Source: Corticicoccus populi
Lineage (GTDB): Bacteria; Bacillota; Bacilli; Staphylococcales; Salinicoccaceae
NCBI RefSeq assembly: GCF_042686195.1
Contig: NZ_JBHUOQ010000001.1
Span: 124,001-188,000 of the forward strand
Length of the DNA stretch: 64,000 nucleotides
Direction: 5' to 3'
The position numbers were made by a program, and so were the translations under genes. This document shows, in pieces, positions 27,231 to 35,926 of the stretch; the first letter of the stretch is position 1; the number at the start of each line of letters is the position of its first letter. Under the pieces are notes generated by a model. It saw only the letters and a program-made list of their open reading frames with translations. It made no database searches and had not been told where the DNA came from.

Positions 27231-27263
27231 TACACAAAACTATATTTTTTCTTGTTTTGTGTA
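27231..27263. repeat. 10-bp perfect inverted repeat upstream of the 157-aa gene
   Basis: TACACAAAAC (27231-27240) and GTTTTGTGTA (27254-27263) separated by 13 nt. The string GTGTAATAT occurs here and again near 27190. It may be an operator or a hairpin in divergent regulatory DNA. Confidence 0.5.
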
Positions 27264-27350
27264 ATATTCTCGTATTGCGGGGAGGTGTTTTATTACCGGT
27301 CTCAGAAAATCATGTGATTCATTATTTCGACACTGAATTGAAATTTGCTG

Positions 27351-27378
27351 TTGACTCTTTAGGAAGACATGATATTAT
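27351..27378 (+). promoter_or_regulatory. tyrS promoter
   Basis: TTGACT, 16 nt, TATTAT; transcript would start near 27385, the 5' end of the T-box leader. Confidence 0.65.
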
Positions 27379-27384
27379 AAAAAT

Positions 27385-27596
27385 AATCTAATATATTCTG
27401 AAGTCAGTGAGACAAGTAATAAATCTGCGTGATACAGAAAGCCGGCGGGTGCTGAGAGCCGGTGACCGTGTATTTATGAATACACTCACATTAATTGATT
27501 TCAGACATCCGGAATATGTCAATTCCAGGTTTTGAGTGAAACTGTTTGGTGGTACCGTGCTTTGCACCCATACTTTTTGAGTATGGGTGTTTTTAT
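27385..27596 (+). promoter_or_regulatory. T-box leader of tyrS (tyrosine tRNA sensor)
   Basis: The T-box sequence TGGTGGTACCGTG (27547-27559) is followed by a strong terminator (stem 27565-27573 with 27581-27589, then T5). Stem I begins near 27400 with an AGTAA bulge; a TAC at 27433-27435 is placed as the tyrosine specifier codon. Uncharged tRNA-Tyr binding favours the antiterminator and lets tyrS be transcribed. Specifier placement is my reading of the fold. Confidence 0.92.
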
Positions 27597-27621
27597 ATTT
27601 AATTAATGTGGAGGAATTATT

Positions 27622-28881
27622 ATGAGTCAATTATTAGATGATTTACGGTTTAGAGGGATTATTTATCAGATGACTGATGAAGAAAGAATCAGCGAGCTGC
27701 TTGAAAAGGAGCAGGTTTCAATATACTGCGGTGCAGACCCGACAGCGGACAGTCTGCATATCGGACATTTAGTACCGTTCCTGACATTAAGACGTTTTCA
27801 GGAATTTGGCCACCGGCCGGTGATTCTGCTCGGCGGCGGGACAGGAATGATTGGTGACCCGTCATTTAAAGCAGAAGAACGTAAACTTTTAACAGAGGAA
27901 CAGATTGATGATAATGTTAAAGGTATTCAAAAACAAATGGAACGTATTTTTGATTTTTCTGATGAGAACGGAGCTGTGCTGGTTAATAATAAGGACTGGC
28001 TGAAAGAAATCAGTCTGATCAGTTTCTTAAGAGACTACGGGAAACATGTACCTTTAAACTACATGCTGTCGAAAGATGCGATTCAAACCCGACTTGAAAC
28101 AGGTATTTCATACACTGAATTTACCTACACCATTCTTCAGGCAATTGACTTTGGTCATTTGAATAAAGAATACAACGTTAAAATGCAGATCGGCGGTTCC
28201 GATCAGTGGGGGAACATTACAAGCGGACTTGAATTGATGAGAAGAATGTACGGTGAGACAGATACTGAAGGCTTAACGATTCCTTTGATTACCAAAGCAG
28301 ACGGTAAAAAATTCGGTAAAACAGAGTCGGGAAATATCTGGCTCGATCCGGAGCGTACGTCACCTTATGAGTTTTATCAGTTCTGGTTAAATCAAAGTGA
28401 CGATGATGTGGTGAAATTCCTGAAATTATTTACGTTCCTTGGGAAAGATGAAATTGAAGCACTTGAGCAGTCAGTTAAGGACGAACCGCATTTAAGAAAA
28501 GCACAAAAACGTCTGGCGGAGGAAATCACAACATTCCTTCACGGCAGTGACGCTCTGGGAGAAGCGGAACGTATTTCTGAAGCATTATTCAGAGGCAATA
28601 TTAAAGAATTAACAACAGACCAGGTGAAAGATGCATTTAAGGATGTACCGACTGCTGTGTTTGAAGGTGAAGAGAAAAATTTAGTGAATGTTCTTGTGGA
28701 TACTAAAATTTCACCGTCAAGACGTCAGGCAAGAGAGGACATTTCAAACGGTGCGATTTATATTAACGGGGAAAGACAGCAGGATGTAAACCATGTTATT
28801 GGCGAAGCGGATATATTAGATGATGAGTTCACTGTAGTCAGACGCGGTAAGAAAAAATACCATATCGTAAGATATAAATAA
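27622..28881 (+). CDS. tyrS: tyrosyl-tRNA synthetase
   Basis: 419 residues, GGAGG before the ATG. Class I signatures HIGH (46-49) and KFGKT (230-234, the KMSKS variant of TyrRS); tyrosine-pocket residues in YCGADPTADSLHIG; C-terminal S4 RNA-binding domain (about 350-419, SPSRRQAREDISNGAIYING). Charges tRNA-Tyr in the cytosol. Under T-box control. A bidirectional terminator follows. Confidence 0.97.
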   Translation: MSQLLDDLRFRGIIYQMTDEERISELLEKEQVSIYCGADPTADSLHIGHLVPFLTLRRFQEFGHRPVILLGGGTGMIGDPSFKAEERKLLTEEQIDDNVKGIQKQMERIFDFSDENGAVLVNNKDWLKEISLISFLRDYGKHVPLNYMLSKDAIQTRLETGISYTEFTYTILQAIDFGHLNKEYNVKMQIGGSDQWGNITSGLELMRRMYGETDTEGLTIPLITKADGKKFGKTESGNIWLDPERTSPYEFYQFWLNQSDDDVVKFLKLFTFLGKDEIEALEQSVKDEPHLRKAQKRLAEEITTFLHGSDALGEAERISEALFRGNIKELTTDQVKDAFKDVPTAVFEGEEKNLVNVLVDTKISPSRRQAREDISNGAIYINGERQQDVNHVIGEADILDDEFTVVRRGKKKYHIVRYK

Positions 28882-28883
28882 CA

Positions 28884-28909
28884 AAAAGCCGGGCGAAAGC
28901 CCGGCTTTT
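28884..28909. terminator. bidirectional terminator of tyrS and the YjiH-type gene
   Basis: Perfect 11-bp stem AAAAGCCGGGC with GAAA loop; A- and T-tracts on both sides. Confidence 0.93.
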
Positions 28910-28914
28910 ACTGA

Positions 28915-30246
28915 TTAAAAAATAATATGTGCTGCAATAACGATGATCGGCAGACTGATGATTGTTCTGATTAAGAAGATGACAAAAAGTTTTCCTAAGC
29001 CGACAGGTATTTTTGAGCCTAGGATTACACCACCGACCTCAGATAAGTAAATCAGCTGTGATATACTCAGTGCTGCAATAACGAAACGTGTCATTTCACT
29101 GGATACATCACTAATTAGAATGGATGGTAAAAACATATCCGTAAAACCGATAAATAATGTTTCCGATGCACGTACAGCATCTTCAATGCCCATCAATTCC
29201 AGAACAGGTACGAACGGTGCACCGATCCATGTGAAAAGCGGAGTATACTCTGCAACAATTGTCCCGAGAGTACCAATCGCCATAACAATTGGAAGTACCG
29301 CAAACCACATGTCAAAAACAGTTTTGACACCATCTTTTAGAAAACCGCCAACATTTTCAGCTTTCTCTGCTCTTTCAAGCGCTTTTTTATATCCCCAGGA
29401 AAACATATTGTATCCCTCAGGAATGCTTTCATCTGTCTCATGATTCTCCACATAATAAGAATCTTCAACTCTGGATAGAGGCGGTATTCTCGGCATAATG
29501 AGAGCCGCAACGATACCGGCAATCACAATAGTTAAGTAAAATGCAGGGAAGTGCTGCATTAAATCCACATAATCAATAATAACGACAGTAAATGTAATTG
29601 ATACTACCGAGAATGTTGTTGCACTGACGACAGCTTCACGCTTAGAGTAAAAGCCCTGCTCATACTGCTTACTGCTTAAAAGTACACCGACAGTTCCATC
29701 TCCGACCCACGATGCAATATTATCTACTGCAGAGCGCCCCGGCAGTCTGAATAACGGGCGCATCACTTTAACAAATAATGAACCGACGAATTCCAGTAAT
29801 CCGTAGTTTAACAGTAATGGAAGCAGAAGACCTGCTAGCAGAAAGACTGCAAATAATGTTGGAAGTAAGTCATATAAAATCATTGCCCCCGTGCTTTCAG
29901 AACGAATCATTTCAGGTCCGACATTTAAATATGCCAGAACAACAAATACTGCACCAAGCAGTCTGAAAATGACCCAGATGGGTGTTACGCTGAATAAATT
30001 CGAAATAAAATCAGATTTAGGTTTAACAATCCAGCTGAATATCACTGTGAGCACAGCTGAAATAATAATCAGAGTGAGCACAACGAGAATCGGCGGGCTG
30101 GCACCCATCGTCTCTATAATCCAATTGGCAACGAAAGCGATTGGGATTGTGATATTCCCCTCTTCATCCCTCACCGGGCATAAAAACATAAATATTCCAA
30201 TGAGTGAAGGGATAATGAATTTCAATAAAGTTGCAGTATTACGCAT
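28915..30246 (-). CDS. yjiH: YjiH-family membrane protein (nucleoside-recognition/GATE domain)
   Basis: 443 residues with about ten to eleven membrane segments, GGGGGA before the ATG. The layout with two GATE-like halves (SWVGDGTVGVLLSSKQYEQG; FIGFTDMFLPSILISDVSSEMTRF) matches YjiH proteins, related to nucleoside-permease gates and SpoVAB/FeoB-like regions. Substrate unknown. It has a good promoter and a cre-like site upstream and runs away from the M19 dipeptidase, so both may respond to carbon state. Confidence 0.82.
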   Translation of the reverse strand: MRNTATLLKFIIPSLIGIFMFLCPVRDEEGNITIPIAFVANWIIETMGASPPILVVLTLIIISAVLTVIFSWIVKPKSDFISNLFSVTPIWVIFRLLGAVFVVLAYLNVGPEMIRSESTGAMILYDLLPTLFAVFLLAGLLLPLLLNYGLLEFVGSLFVKVMRPLFRLPGRSAVDNIASWVGDGTVGVLLSSKQYEQGFYSKREAVVSATTFSVVSITFTVVIIDYVDLMQHFPAFYLTIVIAGIVAALIMPRIPPLSRVEDSYYVENHETDESIPEGYNMFSWGYKKALERAEKAENVGGFLKDGVKTVFDMWFAVLPIVMAIGTLGTIVAEYTPLFTWIGAPFVPVLELMGIEDAVRASETLFIGFTDMFLPSILISDVSSEMTRFVIAALSISQLIYLSEVGGVILGSKIPVGLGKLFVIFLIRTIISLPIIVIAAHIIF

Positions 30247-30268
30247 AATGAATCCCCCTTTGTAAATA

Positions 30269-30296
30269 ATTATACATCGTCACAGCTTTTTGTAAA
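30269..30296 (-). promoter_or_regulatory. promoter of the YjiH-type gene
   Basis: On the minus strand TTTACA, 16 nt, TATAAT; 23 nt upstream of the ATG. Confidence 0.7.
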
Positions 30297-30309
30297 TGAA
30301 ACTCATTAT

Positions 30310-30323
30310 GGAAAGCGTTTCCA
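30310..30323 (+). promoter_or_regulatory. cre-like operator in the yjiH-dipeptidase gap
   Basis: GGAAAGCGTTTCCA fits 12 of 14 cre positions and is nearly palindromic. It lies 13 nt upstream of the -35 box of the leftward promoter, a place where CcpA often activates. Confidence 0.5.
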
Positions 30324-30416
30324 GTGTATAAAATCCATTTTATACTTTTAGGTATAAAAATGCAATAACGAAAGATAAAATGTATAAATATTTAATTTTT
30401 AGTATTTAGTGAATAT

Positions 30417-30425
30417 TGCTATAAT
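30417..30425 (+). promoter_or_regulatory. extended -10 promoter of the dipeptidase gene
   Basis: TGCTATAAT: perfect -10 with TGN extension and no good -35; 56 nt upstream of the ATG. Confidence 0.5.
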
Positions 30426-30480
30426 AGTATAGGTACAATTCAATATATCTGATGATTCTATAATATAAGGAGTTTTGTAA

Positions 30481-31431
30481 ATGAAAGTCATTGACACACA
30501 TTGCGACGCATTGTTAAAACTACAGACGGAATATCGAAAGAATATGCGTTTCGGCGGCGGAATTTCAGGGCTGAATTATTTAAACGACCCGGAACTTGAT
30601 ACGAATCTTGAGAATTTAAAAAAAGGGCAGGTTCACACACAGTTTTTTGCAGTGTTTATCCCGCCGCAGCTTCCTGATAATGAAAAATGGCAGCATGCAC
30701 TCGAGCAGATTGATTTATTCTATACGGAAGTGCTGGCGCAGGAAAATGTTGTTCATATTAAACACTTAAATGAAATTAAAGAATTAAAAAATGATGAGAT
30801 TGGTGCGGTACTGACACTGGAAGGATCAGATGCTTTCGGTAATGATCTTGTTAAGCTTCGGACGTTGTTCCGCCTCGGCGTTTTGTCACTCGGGCTTGTA
30901 TGGAACAACGGAAATCTTGTGGCGGACGGTGTTGGTGAGAGCCGGGATGCGGGATTAACGGAATTCGGTTATAAAGTGATTGAGGAATGTAACAAACATG
31001 ATGTTCTGATTGATGTGAGTCACTTAAATGTAGCCGGTTTTTATGACATTATTGATAAAGCGGACAGAGTATTTGCAAGTCACTCAAATGCACGGGCACT
31101 TCACGATCATCCAAGAAATTTATACGATGATCAGATTAAGGCGCTATTTGAAAAAGGCGGTATGGTCAATGTTGTATTTATGCCGGGCTTTATCGGTGAA
31201 GATAATATTAGGATTGATGATCTGCTCGGTCATATTGAGCACATGCTTGACCTTGGCGGCGAAAACCATATCGGCATTGGTTCCGACTTTGACGGTATTA
31301 ATACATTTGTAGAAAACCTGGAAGATGCGTCTAAACATCAGAATCTTATAGATGCAGTCGGGGAGAAGTTCGGCAGCGGGACAGCAGAGAAAATTTCTCA
31401 TCAGAACTTTATTAATAATTTCTGCCGCTGA
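30481..31431 (+). CDS. membrane-dipeptidase-type hydrolase (peptidase M19)
   Basis: 316 residues, AAGGAG before the ATG. Renal-dipeptidase fold with zinc ligands visible: HxD in IDTHCDALL, bridging Glu in TLEGSDAF, His in DVSHLN and ASHSNARA, and Asp in IGIGSDFDG. Hydrolyses dipeptides, including D-residue-containing ones. No signal peptide, so cytosolic here despite the family name. Single gene with its own promoter and terminator, divergent from the YjiH-type gene. Confidence 0.92.
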   Translation: MKVIDTHCDALLKLQTEYRKNMRFGGGISGLNYLNDPELDTNLENLKKGQVHTQFFAVFIPPQLPDNEKWQHALEQIDLFYTEVLAQENVVHIKHLNEIKELKNDEIGAVLTLEGSDAFGNDLVKLRTLFRLGVLSLGLVWNNGNLVADGVGESRDAGLTEFGYKVIEECNKHDVLIDVSHLNVAGFYDIIDKADRVFASHSNARALHDHPRNLYDDQIKALFEKGGMVNVVFMPGFIGEDNIRIDDLLGHIEHMLDLGGENHIGIGSDFDGINTFVENLEDASKHQNLIDAVGEKFGSGTAEKISHQNFINNFCR

Positions 31432-31445
31432 TATGATAAAGGATT

Positions 31446-31475
31446 AAAGACGATGCACATGCATCGTCTTTTTTT
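31446..31475 (+). terminator. dipeptidase terminator
   Basis: 10-bp perfect stem (31447-31456 with 31461-31470), 4-nt loop, T7. Confidence 0.93.
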
Positions 31476-31596
31476 GTCCGGAAATAATCAATCATAAGCA
31501 TGATTTTAATTTTTCCTACTATTAAAAAAACTTTAGCTGTGGCATAATTAAGGACAATACTTCGGTAATCGAAATAAAGCAGGGGGCTGTTCGTAA

Positions 31597-33318
31597 GTGC
31601 TGAAAATTTATCGTTACGCTTGGAAATTTAAGTGGCTGATTGTCGTCGCAGTCATATTTATGCTGGTTGAACTTGCTGTAGAGTTACTGCAGCCGTTTTT
31701 CATTTCAAAAGTCATCGACGACGGGATAGTGGCTGAACAGCTGGATGTGGTGTGGATTTACTTACTCATCATGTTTGGTTTAAGTGTCATCTCATTTGTA
31801 TCCGGTATTATTAATTCCTATTTCGCAAGTGCTGCAGCCAACGGCTTCAGCTACAATTTGAGGATGGCTTTATTTAAAAGAATACAGGGATTTACACTAA
31901 AAACACTGTCAAAATTTCCAACTTCAAGTCTTATAACACGGCTGACTCAGGATGTGCTGCAGACAGAAATGCTTTTGTATATGTCACTCCGTATTGTTCT
32001 AAGGGCACCGCTTCTTGTCATCGGATCCCTGGTTATGTCTTTTGTTGTCAATCCGACACTCGGTATGTATCTGGCGATGCTGACACCACTTTTGTTAATT
32101 TACTTATATATCGCAGCAAAAAAAGGAGCTTCCATTTTCCTCGGTGTTCAAAAACGGCTCGACAAACTGAACCGCTTCATCCAGCAGAACTTAGAAGCCG
32201 TCCGTTTGATTAAAGCCAATGACCGTGGCGGTTTTGAGAACAGTAAATTCAATAAAGTCGCAGGGAGACTCCGGGATGATACAGTATATGGACTGAGACT
32301 GATGGAATCCATTCTGCCTGTACTGCTTTTGATTATGAACGGCAGTCTGCTGCTTGTCATCTGGGCGTCTTCGGATTTACTGACATCAAATAATGTCCAG
32401 ATTGGTGAAGTGGTGGCCATCATCAACTACGGTCTTCGTATGCAGGGCGGTTTTTCAATGTTTGCATTCATCATCATCGCATTCAGCCGTTCAAAAGCAA
32501 GTGCCGAGCGTATGAATGAAGTGCTTGAGGCACCGGTGGCAGAGAACAACAACAATTCAATTGAAAAACAGGATGCAGCCGGGACTGTCCGTTTTGAAAA
32601 TGTGTCCTTCAGATATCCGGGATCGACACGTATGGTGCTGAAAGATATTTCATTTGAAGTGAAAGAAAATGAAAAGCTTGTCATCATGGGTGGAACAGGG
32701 TCCGGTAAAAGTACATTAATCAGCATGATTCCAAGAATGTATGATGCAACGAAAGGGAACGTTTATGTTAATGATATTAACGTGAAAGACTGGAATGAAG
32801 AAGATCTGCGAGAGACCATCGGTTATGTGCCACAGTCTGCGATTCTTTTTTCCGGAAGTATATATGAGAATCTGCAGTGGGGGGATGATGAAGCGGGGCA
32901 GGAACAGATATTTACATCCACGAAAAAAGCGCAGATTCATGACTCGATTAAAGATTTCGATCATGAATATAAAACGCTCGTCGGCCAGCGCGGAGTCACA
33001 CTTTCAGGCGGTCAGAAGCAGCGTCTGTCGATTGCCCGTGCACTTGTGAGACGGCCGTCGGTGTTAATTCTCGATGACAGTACTTCAGCACTCGATATTA
33101 AAACTGAATCTGCATTATGGGATGCATTAAAGGATGAGAATGCCACACGGATTGTCATCACACAGAAGATGGTGACAGCAGAGTCAGCAGACCGGGTACT
33201 GCTGCTTGAAGACGGTGAAATCAGTGCTGTCGGTACGCACAGTGAACTGTTAAATTCATCTGGTTTATATCAGAAAATTTATGCGTCACAGACAGAAGGG
33301 GGTCATATAGATGAATGA
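31597..33318 (+). CDS. ABC exporter half-transporter, degenerate-site partner
   Basis: 573 residues; GTG start with AGGGGG upstream. Six membrane segments (about 10-310), then the ATPase: Walker A GGTGSGKST (365-373), canonical LSGGQ (469-473), Walker B VLILDD (489-494) where the catalytic Glu is replaced by Asp494. This pattern marks the non-catalytic nucleotide site of heterodimeric exporters such as BmrC/BmrD and TM287/288. The partner starts inside its last 8 nt. Probably multidrug or lipid export; substrate not readable. Confidence 0.9.
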   Translation: MLKIYRYAWKFKWLIVVAVIFMLVELAVELLQPFFISKVIDDGIVAEQLDVVWIYLLIMFGLSVISFVSGIINSYFASAAANGFSYNLRMALFKRIQGFTLKTLSKFPTSSLITRLTQDVLQTEMLLYMSLRIVLRAPLLVIGSLVMSFVVNPTLGMYLAMLTPLLLIYLYIAAKKGASIFLGVQKRLDKLNRFIQQNLEAVRLIKANDRGGFENSKFNKVAGRLRDDTVYGLRLMESILPVLLLIMNGSLLLVIWASSDLLTSNNVQIGEVVAIINYGLRMQGGFSMFAFIIIAFSRSKASAERMNEVLEAPVAENNNNSIEKQDAAGTVRFENVSFRYPGSTRMVLKDISFEVKENEKLVIMGGTGSGKSTLISMIPRMYDATKGNVYVNDINVKDWNEEDLRETIGYVPQSAILFSGSIYENLQWGDDEAGQEQIFTSTKKAQIHDSIKDFDHEYKTLVGQRGVTLSGGQKQRLSIARALVRRPSVLILDDSTSALDIKTESALWDALKDENATRIVITQKMVTAESADRVLLLEDGEISAVGTHSELLNSSGLYQKIYASQTEGGHIDE

Positions 33319-35131
33319 AAAAATACGCAGGCCTTTCGGCTACGAACCTCTTCTGGACAAAGAATCACTCGGGCGGAAAAAACGCAGGGAAGATGAGAAG
33401 GTCAATGATATCTGGGGCACTCTGAAACGTTTATGGATATTTATGAGAGGAGAGAGAAAGCTTCTTTATTTCATAATATTCTTGGTCATTATTACCAGTA
33501 TCCTCAGTATTACGGGGCCGTTTCTTGTCGGTTACGTAGTGGATAATTATTTAATTGCCGGGGAGTTCAATGGCCTTTTCAGGATACTGATGATTCTGTT
33601 ATTCACTTATGTGTTTTTATCAGCGACACAATTTGCCGCAGCATACTTAATGGTCGGTCTCGCACAAAGAACAGTATTTAACTTAAGAGCACGTCTATTC
33701 TCCCACATGCAGACACTGCCTGTAACATTCTTTGACAAGCTGCAGCATGGTGAATTGATGAGCCGAATGACCAATGATATTGAAACCATTTCACAGACAA
33801 TGAACTCATCATTCATACAGTTTACAACGAGTGTTGTGACTCTAATCGGTACGGTCAGTGTCATGATTTATTTGAGCCCGTTGTTGACTTTAATGACACT
33901 GACAATCATTCCGATTCTGATTTTCGGTGTCACTTATGTGACGAGAAGAACCGGACCGCTTTATAAAATGCGTCAGAAACGAACCGGCGAACTGAACGGA
34001 TATATTGAAGAGATTGTCTCCGGCCAGGAAATTGTGAAAGTGTTCTCGCAGGAACAGCGTGCGGTCGATAATTTTGAAGAACGTGCCAAAAACCTGCAGC
34101 ATGTGACGTTCTGGGCGTTTTTATATTCAGGGTTTATCCCTAAAATTATGAACATGCTGAACAACATCAGTTTCACAATTGTCGCGGGTGCCGGCGGGTT
34201 ATTGGCCATTTATTCCGATGGTGTGATTACGATTGGAACGATTGTGATCTTCGCAGAATTTGCGAGACAGTTCACCCGGCCGCTTGCTGACCTTTCCAAC
34301 CAGTTTAACCAGGTGCTGTCGGCACTTGCCGGTGCGGAACGGGTATTCGGCATTATCGATACCGAGGCGGAAGATGATTCCGGATCAGCGGCGGATAAAG
34401 TCATTGATGGGAAGATTGACTTTAAGAATGTGTCATTTTCATATGAGAAGGACCAGATGAAGCCGACAATTAAAGATTTGTCATTTTCGATTGCGCCGGG
34501 AGAATCAGTGGCACTGATTGGTGCAACAGGTGCCGGAAAAACTACGATTATGCAGCTTTTGTCACGCTTTTATGAAGTGGACAGGGGCGAAGTGATGGTG
34601 GATGGTGTGAACATTAAAGACTATGTGAGAAGTAATATTCGTTCACAGACAGCATTTGTGCTGCAGGATCCGTATTTGTTTGAGGCATCGATTAAAGAAA
34701 ACATTCGTTACGGAAAGCTCGATGCGACAGATGAAGAAGTCAGAGCGGCGGCAGAGGCTGCGAATGCGCATGACTTTATTATGCAACTTGAATCAGGCTA
34801 TGATACGGTACTTGAACTGGATGAAGGGTTCATTTCCCAGGGGCAGAAGCAGCTGATTTCCATTGCCCGCGCGTTGATTACAGATCCCGCCATACTGCTT
34901 TTGGATGAAGCGACATCGAGTATTGATACAGTGACGGAACTGAAAATTCAGGAAGCACTTGAACGTCTGATGAAAGACAGAACCAGTATTATTATTGCGC
35001 ACAGGCTGAATACGATTAAAGCCGTGGACAGAATATTTGTGCTTGAGCACGGCGAAATGCTTGAAAGCGGCACTGAGCGGGAACTGATTGAAAAACAGGG
35101 CCGTTATTACGATATGATTAACGGGAATTAA
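33311..35131 (+). CDS. ABC exporter half-transporter, catalytic-site partner
   Basis: 606 residues with a ~45-residue charged N-terminal extension, six membrane segments, then Walker A GATGAGKTT (404-412), a degenerate signature ISQGQ (508-512) and canonical LLLDEATS with catalytic Glu533. It complements its partner: its Walker A/B pairs with the partner's LSGGQ to form the one hydrolysing site. Overlaps the upstream gene by 8 nt, so stoichiometric coupling is likely. Confidence 0.9.
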   Translation: MNEKIRRPFGYEPLLDKESLGRKKRREDEKVNDIWGTLKRLWIFMRGERKLLYFIIFLVIITSILSITGPFLVGYVVDNYLIAGEFNGLFRILMILLFTYVFLSATQFAAAYLMVGLAQRTVFNLRARLFSHMQTLPVTFFDKLQHGELMSRMTNDIETISQTMNSSFIQFTTSVVTLIGTVSVMIYLSPLLTLMTLTIIPILIFGVTYVTRRTGPLYKMRQKRTGELNGYIEEIVSGQEIVKVFSQEQRAVDNFEERAKNLQHVTFWAFLYSGFIPKIMNMLNNISFTIVAGAGGLLAIYSDGVITIGTIVIFAEFARQFTRPLADLSNQFNQVLSALAGAERVFGIIDTEAEDDSGSAADKVIDGKIDFKNVSFSYEKDQMKPTIKDLSFSIAPGESVALIGATGAGKTTIMQLLSRFYEVDRGEVMVDGVNIKDYVRSNIRSQTAFVLQDPYLFEASIKENIRYGKLDATDEEVRAAAEAANAHDFIMQLESGYDTVLELDEGFISQGQKQLISIARALITDPAILLLDEATSSIDTVTELKIQEALERLMKDRTSIIIAHRLNTIKAVDRIFVLEHGEMLESGTERELIEKQGRYYDMINGN

Positions 35132-35183
35132 CTTCACAAATCCCTTCTGATGTATTATGCTGTATATAACTGAATAATTAACA

Positions 35184-35262
35184 CAACCACTGGGGGTGTC
35201 CGAAAGGACTGAGAGTTACCCTTATTACCTGATCTAGATGATACTAGCGTAGGGAAGTGGCA
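35184..35262 (+). promoter_or_regulatory. TPP riboswitch (thi box)
   Basis: All conserved blocks are present: the P1 closing pairs ACCACT/AGTGG, CTGAGAG, ACCTGATCTAGATGATACTAG with slight variation, and CGTAGGGAA. It precedes a terminator hairpin at 35286 and the thiamine-precursor transporter ykoEDC, so thiamine pyrophosphate would shut off transcription. Confidence 0.96.
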
Positions 35263-35285
35263 TATTAATTGTAGATGATAATATG

Positions 35286-35310
35286 CACACCGCCCGCGGT
35301 GTGTTTTTTA
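35286..35310 (+). terminator. riboswitch-controlled terminator
   Basis: 7-bp stem CACACCG/CGGTGTG with CCCG loop and T7, placed between the TPP aptamer and ykoE. Confidence 0.9.
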
Positions 35311-35341
35311 TTTGGGAAAATATAGTTAAGGAGTGTTTATA

Positions 35342-35923
35342 TTGACTCAAAGAAGAGGATTAACATTAACTGATGTGTTAATCACAGTTGTAATCGGTTT
35401 GGTTTTCGCAGTGATTTATTCGGTGTGGGGTGCGGTGTATACCGCCCTTCAGCCGCTCGGTCTACATTTAAATGAACTGGTTTACGGCATGTGGTTTATC
35501 GCAGCGGTCGTTGCATATTTAATTATCAGAAAGCCGGGTGTTGCGCTTCTCGCGGAATTTGCAGCAGGTGCAGGAGAGACGATTGTACTTCTGCAGTTTG
35601 ATACTGTACTGATTGTTTATGCGCTCTTACAGGGACTTGCATGTGAAGTGATCTTCCTCCTTGTCAAGTATCAGTCTGCATCTATGCTGACAGCAGTGAC
35701 AGCAGGTGTTGCAGCAGGTCTCATTACAATACCGATTGACTGGTATTACGGTTACCTCGGTCACTTGGAAACATGGAATGTGGTGCTGTTATTTTCACTG
35801 AGACTTTTAAGTGCAGCACTGATTGCGGGGGTACTCGCACATTTAATTTATCAGGCGCTCAGTAAAACCGGCGTAATTAAACTCGTCGGCAGACGGAGTG
35901 ACAAGGATTATGAAGGGTTGTAG
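35342..35923 (+). CDS. ykoE: ECF transporter substrate-binding membrane protein YkoE
   Basis: 193 residues from the TTG at 35342, 8 nt after AAGGAG; an in-frame GTG at 35333 overlaps that site. Five to six membrane segments and the YkoE motifs (LGLHLNELVYGMWF, ITIPIDWYYGYLG). It is the S component that binds hydroxymethylpyrimidine or thiamine in the YkoEDC system. The TPP riboswitch upstream supports the role. Confidence 0.92.
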   Translation: MTQRRGLTLTDVLITVVIGLVFAVIYSVWGAVYTALQPLGLHLNELVYGMWFIAAVVAYLIIRKPGVALLAEFAAGAGETIVLLQFDTVLIVYALLQGLACEVIFLLVKYQSASMLTAVTAGVAAGLITIPIDWYYGYLGHLETWNVVLLFSLRLLSAALIAGVLAHLIYQALSKTGVIKLVGRRSDKDYEGL

Positions 35924-35926
35924 ACC

